A DNA stretch of 6,796 bases from Candidatus Methanofastidiosia archaeon (GTDB lineage: Archaea; Methanobacteriota_B; Thermococci; Methanofastidiosales; NM3). Made by a program: the position numbers and the translations under genes. How positions within the stretch are numbered: position 1 is the stretch's first letter; every line of letters starts with the position of its first letter. Positions 1-4,991 of this stretch are shown in pieces. Under the pieces are notes generated by a model, which worked only from the letters and a program-made list of their open reading frames with translations, was not told the DNA's origin and searched no databases. The stretch spans positions 1 to 6,796 of the forward strand of contig JAHKLV010000231.1 in assembly GCA_020854925.1 (NCBI GenBank), written 5' to 3'.

Positions 1-1
1 G

Positions 2-832
2 GAGGAGCGTAGGCGCGATATCCTCGTCCACATGGGTTCACAGAAGGATTCGCTTCGTACCCAGATACACACGATTCACGGAGAGGTAGCCGGGTACGAG
101 AGCGAGCTCGCGCACATGGAGGCAAGAATACGGGAGTGCGTGGTGGCACGCGGACAGGTAGATGAGGCCCGTGCCGCCGTGCGGGCTGCCCTCGCAGTGG
201 AATCATCTATCCGTGGGGAGATGGCAGTGCTCGCGGAAAAAGCGCACGCCCGTGATACCGTTGTCGTACAGCTTACCCGTTGTCGGGAGACGCTGGATTC
301 GGCTCGTGCCGAGCTTGCCGAAGCCGAGGCAACGATACGCGACTATGAGGTCCTCAAGCAGGCATTTCGGGACATTCCGGTCAATATCCACGAGCGGCTC
401 AAACCTGCCATCCAAGGCGAGGTCTCCCAGCTTCTTGACACCGTCACAGCGGGGAAGTACCGTGCCGTCCGTATCGGAGAGGACTATGCCATAGAGATTC
501 TGTACCAAGGGACGTATTATCCCATTCACCGCTTTTCGGGGGGCGAGAAGGACCTTATCAACGTCTGTCTTCGCATCGGTATCTCCCATGTGCTAGTCAC
601 CTCCTCGAAGGCCGGCGGCGCATCTCGCATGGAGTCTCTTTTCCTCGATGAAACCTTCTCTTCCCTTGACCGCGACCGTCGCCAGATGCTTATCGGTGCA
701 CTTCAGTCGCTGCGTACGTTCTTCGCCCAGATTGTCATCATCACCCACGTGGAGGATGTTCGGGACACGATATCGCATGCAGTGGAGGTATCAGAAGATG
801 TGCACGGAATTGCACATATAGAAACACAATAA
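2..832 (+). CDS. rad50: Rad50 DNA double-strand break repair ATPase, C-terminal part (5' end outside window)
   Basis: Rad50 is the SMC-like ATPase that works with the nuclease Mre11 on DNA ends. The reading frame is open from base 2, so the gene starts upstream; the ATG at 32 is internal. About 276 residues are visible. Roughly the first 120 are rich in Glu, Ala, Arg and Leu with heptad-like spacing, as in the returning arm of the coiled coil. The C-terminal ATPase lobe follows: ABC signature FSGGEKD (bases 533-553), Walker B LFLDET with the catalytic Glu (638-655), D-loop SSLD, and switch histidine in IITH. Walker A and the zinc hook belong to the missing part. Walker B has Thr where many Rad50 proteins have Pro (LDEP); related SbcC proteins also vary here. 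An SbcC-like or other SMC-type exonuclease subunit is the alternative name. Mre11 is often adjacent in archaea, but only the downstream side is visible and it is not there. Confidence 0.88.
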   Translation, partial: EERRRDILVHMGSQKDSLRTQIHTIHGEVAGYESELAHMEARIRECVVARGQVDEARAAVRAALAVESSIRGEMAVLAEKAHARDTVVVQLTRCRETLDSARAELAEAEATIRDYEVLKQAFRDIPVNIHERLKPAIQGEVSQLLDTVTAGKYRAVRIGEDYAIEILYQGTYYPIHRFSGGEKDLINVCLRIGISHVLVTSSKAGGASRMESLFLDETFSSLDRDRRQMLIGALQSLRTFFAQIVIITHVEDVRDTISHAVEVSEDVHGIAHIETQ

Positions 833-841
833 AATATAATT

Positions 842-858
842 AAAAAATCTTTTTTTCT
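842..858 (+). terminator. T-tract terminator after rad50
   Basis: A run of seven T (850-856) begins 18 nt after the rad50 stop, preceded by six A (842-847). Archaeal RNA polymerase can terminate at T-rich tracts without a strong hairpin. It fits the end of the rad50 transcript and lies just before a separate promoter-like box. Confidence 0.5.
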
Positions 859-865
859 ATAGAAA
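854..865. repeat. Perfect 12-bp palindrome TTTCTATAGAAA
   Basis: Bases 854-865 equal their own reverse complement. The palindrome bridges the rad50 T-tract and the BRE position of the CBS-gene promoter, where a repressor or activator could bind. A near copy (11 of 12 bases) lies at 1845-1856. Chance in AT-rich DNA is a real alternative. Confidence 0.4.
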
Positions 866-875
866 TATTTATATT
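861..875 (+). promoter_or_regulatory. TATA-box promoter of the CBS-domain gene
   Basis: The AT-only stretch 863-875 contains TTTATATT (868-875), close to the archaeal box A consensus, with a purine-rich AGAAA just upstream as a possible BRE. A start about 25 nt downstream would fall near 895-900, giving a very short leader before the ATG at 909. A Shine-Dalgarno-like AGGTG sits at 897-901, so a slightly earlier start would be needed for it to be used. Confidence 0.5.
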
Positions 876-908
876 GGCACCGCTTCTCTTCTTGTCAGGT
901 GGTAAACG

Positions 909-1295
909 ATGAACGTATCTGATGTGATGACTAAAAACGTTATCTCCGTGAACGTCCCCGGCCGCAGGAAAAAGGCCCTCGAGGTGATGCAGAGCCAGAA
1001 TATATCGGGCCTGCCCGTCGTTGAGGAAAAGACCCGCAAGCTTGTGGGCATGGTCACGCTTGACGATCTGCTGAAGAATCCTGATGAAGAGCAGATTGCC
1101 ATGATTATGCGCAGATTGGTCGTTACCATTGACGAGGAGGAGACTATCGAGGAGGCAGCGGTAAAGCTTACCGAGAAGAACATCTATCGTTTACCAGTCG
1201 TATCGGAAGGCAAGCTCGTGGGCATCATCACGGTCGAGGACATCATCAAGCGCGGTCTGTCCAAGCTTGAGGTCGAGGAACCGTGCTCCGAGTAA
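909..1295 (+). CDS. CBS-domain protein, N-terminal CBS pair (possibly the front half of an interrupted four-CBS protein)
   Basis: This 128-residue protein consists of two CBS motifs forming one Bateman module. Repeat 1 (about residues 1-55) begins VSDVMTKNVISV and contains SGLPVVEEKTRKLVGMVTLDDLL. Repeat 2 (about 60-120) contains the parallel segment IYRLPVVSEGKLVGIITVEDII. Such modules usually bind AMP, ATP, SAM or related ligands and regulate a partner; no effector domain is present, so the role is open. ATG 909 is supported by AGGTG at 897-901, at a normal distance, and by the start coinciding with the beginning of repeat 1. It ends in EEPCSE at a TAA (1293-1295) that is in frame with, and touches, the next ORF. 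In archaeal four-CBS proteins the chain continues here, so this may be a truncated product rather than a complete gene. Confidence 0.85.
   Translation: MNVSDVMTKNVISVNVPGRRKKALEVMQSQNISGLPVVEEKTRKLVGMVTLDDLLKNPDEEQIAMIMRRLVVTIDEEETIEEAAVKLTEKNIYRLPVVSEGKLVGIITVEDIIKRGLSKLEVEEPCSE
1293..1295 (+). other. In-frame TAA splitting the CBS gene
   Basis: ORFs 909-1295 and 1296-1745 share a frame with no base between them. Aligning the internal repeats puts this TAA opposite Phe in KEFM of repeat 4 (TTC, 1581-1583) and Val in SDVM of repeat 1. A Tyr codon (TAT or TAC) would differ from TAA by one base. Without the stop the product would be 279 residues with four CBS motifs. Confidence 0.75.
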
Positions 1296-1745
1296 ATGAA
1301 GCAGAGCGTCACCTGTGCCTGGATGGAGACCCCCCTTTCGCTAATCATCAAGATCATGGAGTACGCCAAGGCTCTTGCCGTTGTCGTGCTGGACAACTAT
1401 GGCAAGCTCGTGGGAGTGCTCGACAACTCGGACCTTATCAAGTACGGTGAGATTGTCAGCGAGACGGATAAGACGTCCCTCAATCAGGGCGCTGATGACG
1501 ATGACTGGACCTGGGAGACAAAGAGCACCCTGTACCTCGGCACCCGCCGCCTCAAGCTGCCATCTAAGCCTGTTAAGGAGTTCATGAGCGGCGAGGTCTA
1601 TACTGTCTCCCCGAGCACGCCCATATCGGAATGCGCCCGGATAATGCGCCGCCACGATGTGGAGCAGCTCCCCGTACTTGACGAGGACAACGACATCATT
1701 GGCATCGTCCGTGACGTCGACCTGCTCCGGTACTACACGCTCTAA
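1296..1745 (+). CDS. CBS-domain protein, C-terminal CBS pair (possibly the back half of the same interrupted gene)
   Basis: This 149-residue ORF continues in the frame of the upstream CBS ORF after a single TAA. It carries CBS repeat 3 (about residues 1-52, with LAVVVLDNYGKLVGVLDNSDLI), an acidic and tryptophan-containing linker with DDDDWTWE, and CBS repeat 4 (about 90-149, starting KPVKEFMSGEVYTVSP and containing VEQLPVLDEDNDIIGIVRDVDLL). The linker and repeat order fit the four-CBS architecture I know from archaeal proteins. The start is doubtful: ATG 1296 touches the preceding stop, and no good Shine-Dalgarno lies at normal spacing (GAGG at 1275-1278 is about 17 nt away). If translated, it would need reinitiation at TAAATG, or read-through. 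There is no decay: all repeats keep their hydrophobic cores, so either the stop is recent, or it is a sequence error, or the two pairs are separate subunits. Confidence 0.7.
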   Translation: MKQSVTCAWMETPLSLIIKIMEYAKALAVVVLDNYGKLVGVLDNSDLIKYGEIVSETDKTSLNQGADDDDWTWETKSTLYLGTRRLKLPSKPVKEFMSGEVYTVSPSTPISECARIMRRHDVEQLPVLDEDNDIIGIVRDVDLLRYYTL

Positions 1746-1767
1746 CCGGCGCACGCCGGTTCCTTTT
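1744..1767 (+). terminator. Hairpin terminator after the CBS gene
   Basis: A perfect 7-bp stem AACCGGC (1744-1750) / GCCGGTT (1755-1761) with a GCAC loop is followed by CCTTTT. The stem begins inside the TAA stop codon of the CBS ORF. The T-run is short, so termination strength is uncertain. Confidence 0.55.
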
Positions 1768-1772
1768 CTCAA

Positions 1773-1792
1773 CCCGGGCCGATGTGCCCGGG
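1773..1792 (+). other. Second GC-rich hairpin after the CBS gene
   Basis: CCCGGGC (1773-1779) and GCCCGGG (1786-1792) form a perfect 7-bp stem with a 6-nt loop, 11 nt after the first hairpin. No T-run follows, so it is not a classical terminator. It could protect the transcript 3' end or slow polymerase. Confidence 0.45.
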
Positions 1793-1957
1793 AAACTTTG
1801 GCACGATATTCATGCATGTTGCCGCCTTATTCATTCATAATACGTTTCTATAGGAATTTATTATTCTTATTTCACTAATGTACACGCATCAAGAATAATC
1901 ATTAATTTGATTGTATTTATGGATTATTGCCTTCAAATACGTTATTTCCTCATTTTA
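1793..1957. other. AT-rich non-coding stretch
   Basis: The gap between the CBS locus and the next gene (1746-2082) is 337 nt. In this middle part I see no ORF with a start and ribosome binding site and no tRNA-like cloverleaf. It has a 9-bp inverted repeat ATTATTCTT (1860-1868) / AAGAATAAT (1891-1899) separated by 22 nt, the near-palindrome TTTCTATAGGAA (1845-1856), and CATGCATG at 1811-1818. All could arise by chance in DNA this AT-rich. Confidence 0.4.
1845..1856. repeat. Near copy of the 12-bp palindrome upstream of the CBS gene
   Basis: TTTCTATAGGAA differs from the perfect palindrome at 854-865 at one base. Both copies are intergenic. This one lies about 110 nt upstream of the binding-protein TATA box, too far to overlap the core promoter. 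Confidence 0.3.
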
Positions 1958-1977
1958 CCGAAAGGTATTTATATAAA
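1958..1977 (+). promoter_or_regulatory. BRE/TATA promoter of the ABC substrate-binding protein gene
   Basis: CCGAAAG (1958-1964) resembles an archaeal BRE and is followed by TTTATATAAA (1968-1977), the best box A match in the window. Transcription would start near 1998, giving a leader of about 85 nt before ATG 2083. That leader would include the inverted repeats at 2007-2025 and 2048-2065. Confidence 0.7.
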
Positions 1978-2001
1978 TATTCCTCTTAATTCATTTATGC
2001 C

Positions 2002-2025
2002 TTTATATAGATAAGGACTATCTAT
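2002..2025 (+). promoter_or_regulatory. Second TATA-like box overlapped by a 19-nt inverted repeat (candidate operator)
   Basis: TTTATATA (2002-2009) is a second box A candidate; a start near 2030 would give a leader of about 53 nt. ATAGATA (2007-2013) and TATCTAT (2019-2025) are exact reverse complements around the 5-nt spacer AGGAC. The repeat overlaps the end of this box and also covers the region just after the start expected from the upstream promoter. A dimeric regulator bound here could block either promoter. No specific regulator family is recognised. Confidence 0.45.
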
Positions 2026-2047
2026 GGCATTTTTCAGCCTACATATT

Positions 2048-2065
2048 TCTTGCCGTCTGGCAAGA
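2048..2065 (+). promoter_or_regulatory. 18-nt inverted repeat / leader hairpin before the ribosome binding site
   Basis: TCTTGCC (2048-2054) and GGCAAGA (2059-2065) form a perfect 7-bp stem with loop GTCT. It ends 5 nt before the Shine-Dalgarno at 2071-2076. As RNA it would be a stable small hairpin that leaves the binding site free; as DNA it could be a dimer binding site. Confidence 0.5.
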
Positions 2066-2070
2066 CACGA

Positions 2071-2076
2071 GGAGGT
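2071..2076 (+). promoter_or_regulatory. Strong ribosome binding site that decides the binding-protein start
   Basis: GGAGGT lies 6 nt before ATG 2083. It excludes the in-frame upstream TTG at 2050, which would place both the leader hairpin and this site inside the coding region. Confidence 0.85.
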
Positions 2077-2082
2077 AAACGA

Positions 2083-3888
2083 ATGAACAAGGATTGGAAA
2101 AGACTGGGAGCGTTGTTTTTGATTGTGACGCTGGTGGCAGTTTCTGTGTCCGCCTGTATAGGTGGAGGAGAGACCGAGACCACCACGCCACCACCAACAA
2201 CGGCGGCCCCCACGGCTTATAACGACTTGCCGGCAGACATGGACCCTGCTTGGAAGGCGTACTTCGAGAACACCGACTTTGACGGAGACGGTGTCATGTA
2301 TCCGTACGACCGCTATCTCGGCCGTGACGATGCAGAGGTCGACTTTGCAACGATGACTGGCGGCGCATTCAGGATGATGACCGCAGAAATCTCTGACTGG
2401 GATCCTATTGATGTCACCGACACCGCTTCTGACACCATCGTGTCCAAGATCTTCAGCGGTCTTGTGCAGTACGTCCCCGGGACGACAGACCCCATGCCCG
2501 ACCTTGCGGTGGCTTGGGAAGCCGACGATGAGGGAAAAATATACACCTTCTACCTTCGACAGGGTGTAACGTTCCACAACGGTGAGGCCTTCACGGCAGA
2601 GGATGTCGTGTTCTCATGGGACAGGCTTGCCAACCCGGTCTATGCGAGCGCAAGGATCAACTTCCTGACCGACTATGTCGAGTCATACGTTGCCCTTGAC
2701 GACTACACACTCCAAGTGACCCTTAAGACCCCGTTCGCCCCCTTCATCACCCTCATGACCTACACGTGCTTCAAGGTAGTCCCCAAGGACTATGTGTCAG
2801 CGCTGGAAGTCGTCGGTGCAACAGCTGATGAGGGCGTTCAGAAGAACTGGCTCGATGCGCCGGTGGGTACCGGCCCCTGGACCCTGGGCAGCTACGTCTC
2901 TGGAGACAGCTGCGTTCTTGCGGCAAACACCGCCTACTGGGCAGGACGACCATTCCTCAACGAGTTCCGCTACCGGTTCACAGAAGAGGATGACACCATC
3001 GTTCAGGCATGGAAGGCAGGACAGGTCGACATTACGGGCGTTCCCGCGCAGTACTGGGACGATTTCAACGAGAACTATGCTGACAAGCTCACCACAACGG
3101 CAGAACTTGCCACCTACTGGTTCTACATGAACACCACGACCTGGCCCTTTGACAGCCTCGCCATGAGGCAGGCCATCAGCTGCGGCTTAGAGAAGGACTC
3201 TGTCATAAACTCAATCTTCAAGGGACGCTACATGCCAGCACACGGTCCGCTTCCTCCGGGCATCTTCGGGTTCTCCCAGGAACTCTACGACAGCTACCCA
3301 TGGGAGTACGACCTTGACAAGGCTCTGCAAATCCTTGACGATGCTGGCATTGTCGACACCAACGACGACGGCATCCGCGAGTACCAGGGACAGGAACTCA
3401 AGATAGAGCTCTCATCATACGTCTCTACCGCCTGGCAGGAGGCTGCAAAGGTATGGATCGAGAACGCTGCTGACCTTGGCATTGAGATGACCTACCAGCA
3501 GTACGACTTCGGTACCATCCTGCAGATGGCAGACACGTTCAATTACAAGCTGCTCACCCTCGGGTGGATCGCTGACTATCCGGACCCGGAAAACTTCCTC
3601 ATACTCTTTGAGACGAAGCAGATCCCGGACCCGAACAGCACAGGATACTCCAACCCGCAGGTTGACGCTTGGATTGAGGAGCTTCGGACAAATCCGAACA
3701 TCGATGAGCGCAGGGACATAACCTACCAGATTACTGAGCAGCTTGTCGAGGACTGCCCGATGTGGTGGTTCTTCCACTCACGTGCGACAAGGGCAATCCA
3801 CGACTGGGTGCACGGATATGAATCCGGCGCAATGGGCCCGCATGTTGAGAAGCAGCTTGGCATCTGGATTGATGCAGACCGAAGGTAA
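2083..3888 (+). CDS. ABC transporter substrate-binding lipoprotein, peptide/nickel (family 5) type
   Basis: This is the extracellular ligand-binding protein of a Dpp/Opp-type importer, 601 residues. The N-terminus is a lipoprotein signal: basic MNKDWKR, hydrophobic core, lipobox VSAC with Cys25 as the predicted lipidated residue. A Thr/Pro-rich tether (about 30-45) follows. Residues 65-76 (DFDGDGVMYPYD) match an EF-hand-like calcium loop, in a segment preceding the usual domain start (GGAFRMM, about 91). The family 5 domain then shows VTFHNGEAFTAEDVVFSW (from 162), GTGPW (262-266), DTNDDGIRE (425-433, a family-typical segment) and WIADYPDPENF (from 495). The chain is a little longer than average, mainly through the N-terminal additions. 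ATG 2083 is fixed by GGAGGT and the signal peptide. It has its own promoter and terminator, separate from the permeases. Oligopeptides, dipeptides, nickel chelates or sugars are all possible ligands in this family; the sequence alone does not choose. Confidence 0.93.
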   Translation: MNKDWKRLGALFLIVTLVAVSVSACIGGGETETTTPPPTTAAPTAYNDLPADMDPAWKAYFENTDFDGDGVMYPYDRYLGRDDAEVDFATMTGGAFRMMTAEISDWDPIDVTDTASDTIVSKIFSGLVQYVPGTTDPMPDLAVAWEADDEGKIYTFYLRQGVTFHNGEAFTAEDVVFSWDRLANPVYASARINFLTDYVESYVALDDYTLQVTLKTPFAPFITLMTYTCFKVVPKDYVSALEVVGATADEGVQKNWLDAPVGTGPWTLGSYVSGDSCVLAANTAYWAGRPFLNEFRYRFTEEDDTIVQAWKAGQVDITGVPAQYWDDFNENYADKLTTTAELATYWFYMNTTTWPFDSLAMRQAISCGLEKDSVINSIFKGRYMPAHGPLPPGIFGFSQELYDSYPWEYDLDKALQILDDAGIVDTNDDGIREYQGQELKIELSSYVSTAWQEAAKVWIENAADLGIEMTYQQYDFGTILQMADTFNYKLLTLGWIADYPDPENFLILFETKQIPDPNSTGYSNPQVDAWIEELRTNPNIDERRDITYQITEQLVEDCPMWWFFHSRATRAIHDWVHGYESGAMGPHVEKQLGIWIDADRR

Positions 3889-3924
3889 GTTCTACCTTCC
3901 TTTTTCTTTTTTTATTCTTTTTTT
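3881..3924 (+). terminator. Hairpin plus T-tract terminator after the binding-protein gene
   Basis: GAAGGTA (3881-3887) and TACCTTC (3893-3899) form a perfect 7-bp stem with a 5-nt loop. The stem includes the first two bases of the TAA stop. It is followed by T5-C-T7-A-TT-C-T7 (3901-3924). This would separate the binding-protein transcript from the permease transcript, at least in part. Confidence 0.75.
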
Positions 3925-3939
3925 CTCCCCATTCATGCA

Positions 3940-3985
3940 CCGAATTGTTTTTATACCGTTCTTTGATAGTAATCATTATATTTTA
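3940..3985 (+). promoter_or_regulatory. Candidate promoter(s) of the permease-ATPase operon
   Basis: Two TATA-like boxes follow the terminator: TTTTTATA (3948-3955), with CCGAA just upstream as a possible BRE, and TTATATTTTA (3976-3985). Starts about 25 nt downstream would give leaders of roughly 45 and 20 nt before the TTG at 4025. Neither is as good a match as the box at 1968-1977, consistent with weaker expression of the channel genes. Confidence 0.45.
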
Positions 3986-4015
3986 TGATGGTAATAGTAT
4001 AGAAAATGAACCAGT

Positions 4016-4021
4016 GGTGAT
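4016..4021 (+). promoter_or_regulatory. Ribosome binding site supporting a TTG start
   Basis: GGTGAT ends 3 nt before TTG 4025. The permease C gene uses the same geometry, with GAGGTGAT ending 3 nt before its ATG at 4992. The ATG at 4006 opens only a four-codon frame ending in TGA. Confidence 0.7.
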
Positions 4022-4024
4022 ACT

Positions 4025-4987
4025 TTGAGGGAATACATAGTGAAGAAGCTCGCTATCGCGGTCATCGTTCTTCTAGGGGTCTACACCATCACGTTCTTTC
4101 TCACGTTCATGCTTCCCGGGGACCCAGCCCGTGTCTCCCTCGGCCAGCATGGAAGCGAGGAGGCTGTCGAGCTTATACGGGCCCAATGGGGGCTCGATAA
4201 GCCACGATACGTGCAGTACTACTCCTATTTGTCCAATTTTATCAAAGGGGATTTTGGAAAATCATTTCGGTACTACCCACGCGATGTCATCGATCTTATT
4301 CGATATCGATTTCCCATTACCGCATACTACGGCATTTGGTCGATAATATTTGCAGTCATTATTTCGATACCGCTTGGGATTGTTGCCGCTTACAAACAGA
4401 ACTCTATAATAGACAATATCGCAGTCTTAATATCACAGATAGGAGTATCAATACCGAACTTCTGGCTTGGCATGATGCTTATAGCTATCGTAGCAGTAAA
4501 GCTCGGATGGGTCAATCCGGTGCCGGAAGTCCCGTATAACTACTATTGGACACCAGTAGGGTTCTTTACGAGCCTCAAAGATTATGCCTTACCCATCATC
4601 ACCGTTGGTACCGGCATGATGGCGGCCAACACCCGTCTTACGCGGTCATCCATGCTCGAGGTCATCCGTGAGGACTATGTGACGCTTGCTCGTTCTAAGG
4701 GGCTCTCAGAGCGGAAGGTCATTCTTAAACATGCGCTGAGAAATGCACTCATACCGGTGGTTACCAACGTTGGCCTGCAGTTTCTCCTGCTCGTTGGGGG
4801 TGCCGTGCTTACCGAGACGGTCTTTGGCATCAACGGTCTGGGGAAGCTCTATATCGATGCCATCAACTATCGTGATTATCCCACGGTCATTGCATTGACG
4901 CTTATCTACACTGGCGGTGTCGTCATTGTCAACCTTATCGTTGACCTGCTCTATGCACGCATCGACCCGCGCGTGAGCCTGAGGTGA
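4025..4987 (+). CDS. dppB: ABC transporter permease, DppB/OppB family
   Basis: One of two membrane subunits forming the importer channel; 320 residues, normal for the family. It starts with MREYIVKKLAIAVIVLLGV, the typical amphipathic start and first membrane helix (about 9-30), followed by the conserved PGDPA (31-35). A long external loop leads to a core of five more helices (roughly 100-122, 131-157, 185-205, 243-266, 288-311). The cytoplasmic EAA loop that contacts the ATPase is EDYVTLARSKGLSERK (216-231). The C-terminus DLLYARIDPRVSLR is family-typical. The start is TTG, supported by GGTGAT and by the family N-terminus; the in-frame GTG at 4040 would cut the first five residues and lacks a site. 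The stop lies inside the ribosome binding site of permease C, 4 nt before its ATG. Ile codons shift sharply to ATA around residues 100-159. The symbol is family-level: DppB, OppB and NikB cannot be told apart here. Confidence 0.94.
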   Translation: MREYIVKKLAIAVIVLLGVYTITFFLTFMLPGDPARVSLGQHGSEEAVELIRAQWGLDKPRYVQYYSYLSNFIKGDFGKSFRYYPRDVIDLIRYRFPITAYYGIWSIIFAVIISIPLGIVAAYKQNSIIDNIAVLISQIGVSIPNFWLGMMLIAIVAVKLGWVNPVPEVPYNYYWTPVGFFTSLKDYALPIITVGTGMMAANTRLTRSSMLEVIREDYVTLARSKGLSERKVILKHALRNALIPVVTNVGLQFLLLVGGAVLTETVFGINGLGKLYIDAINYRDYPTVIALTLIYTGGVVIVNLIVDLLYARIDPRVSLR

Positions 4988-4991
4988 TTGT

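Noticed and set aside
203..589. Minus-strand ORF of 128 codons opposite rad50
   Set aside because: The + strand frame carries conserved ABC motifs throughout this part; the antisense translation has no recognisable features.
1341..1817. Minus-strand ORF of 158 codons opposite the CBS locus
   Set aside because: It is a shadow of the CBS repeats on the other strand and would run through both hairpins; no family resemblance is seen.
1860..1899. 9-bp inverted repeat ATTATTCTT / AAGAATAAT as an attachment site or RNA element
   Set aside because: The arms are almost all A and T, the spacer is 22 nt, and no integrase, tRNA or duplicated end is nearby; chance in AT-rich DNA is sufficient.
1793..1957. 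Possible tRNA or small RNA gene in the long intergenic gap
   Set aside because: I see no cloverleaf, no conserved T-loop sequence and no promoter of its own; the composition is AT-rich spacer.
2050..2082. TTG at 2050 as an upstream start of the binding protein, adding 11 residues
   Set aside because: It would put charged residues before the signal peptide and bury the GGAGGT site and leader hairpin in coding sequence; ATG 2083 explains all of them.
1969..2577. Minus-strand ORF of 202 codons across the promoter and start of the binding-protein gene
   Set aside because: It lies opposite a clear lipoprotein gene and its promoter. Its translation shows no recognisable domain, and low-complexity Arg/Gly/Trp runs mirror the Thr/Pro linker.
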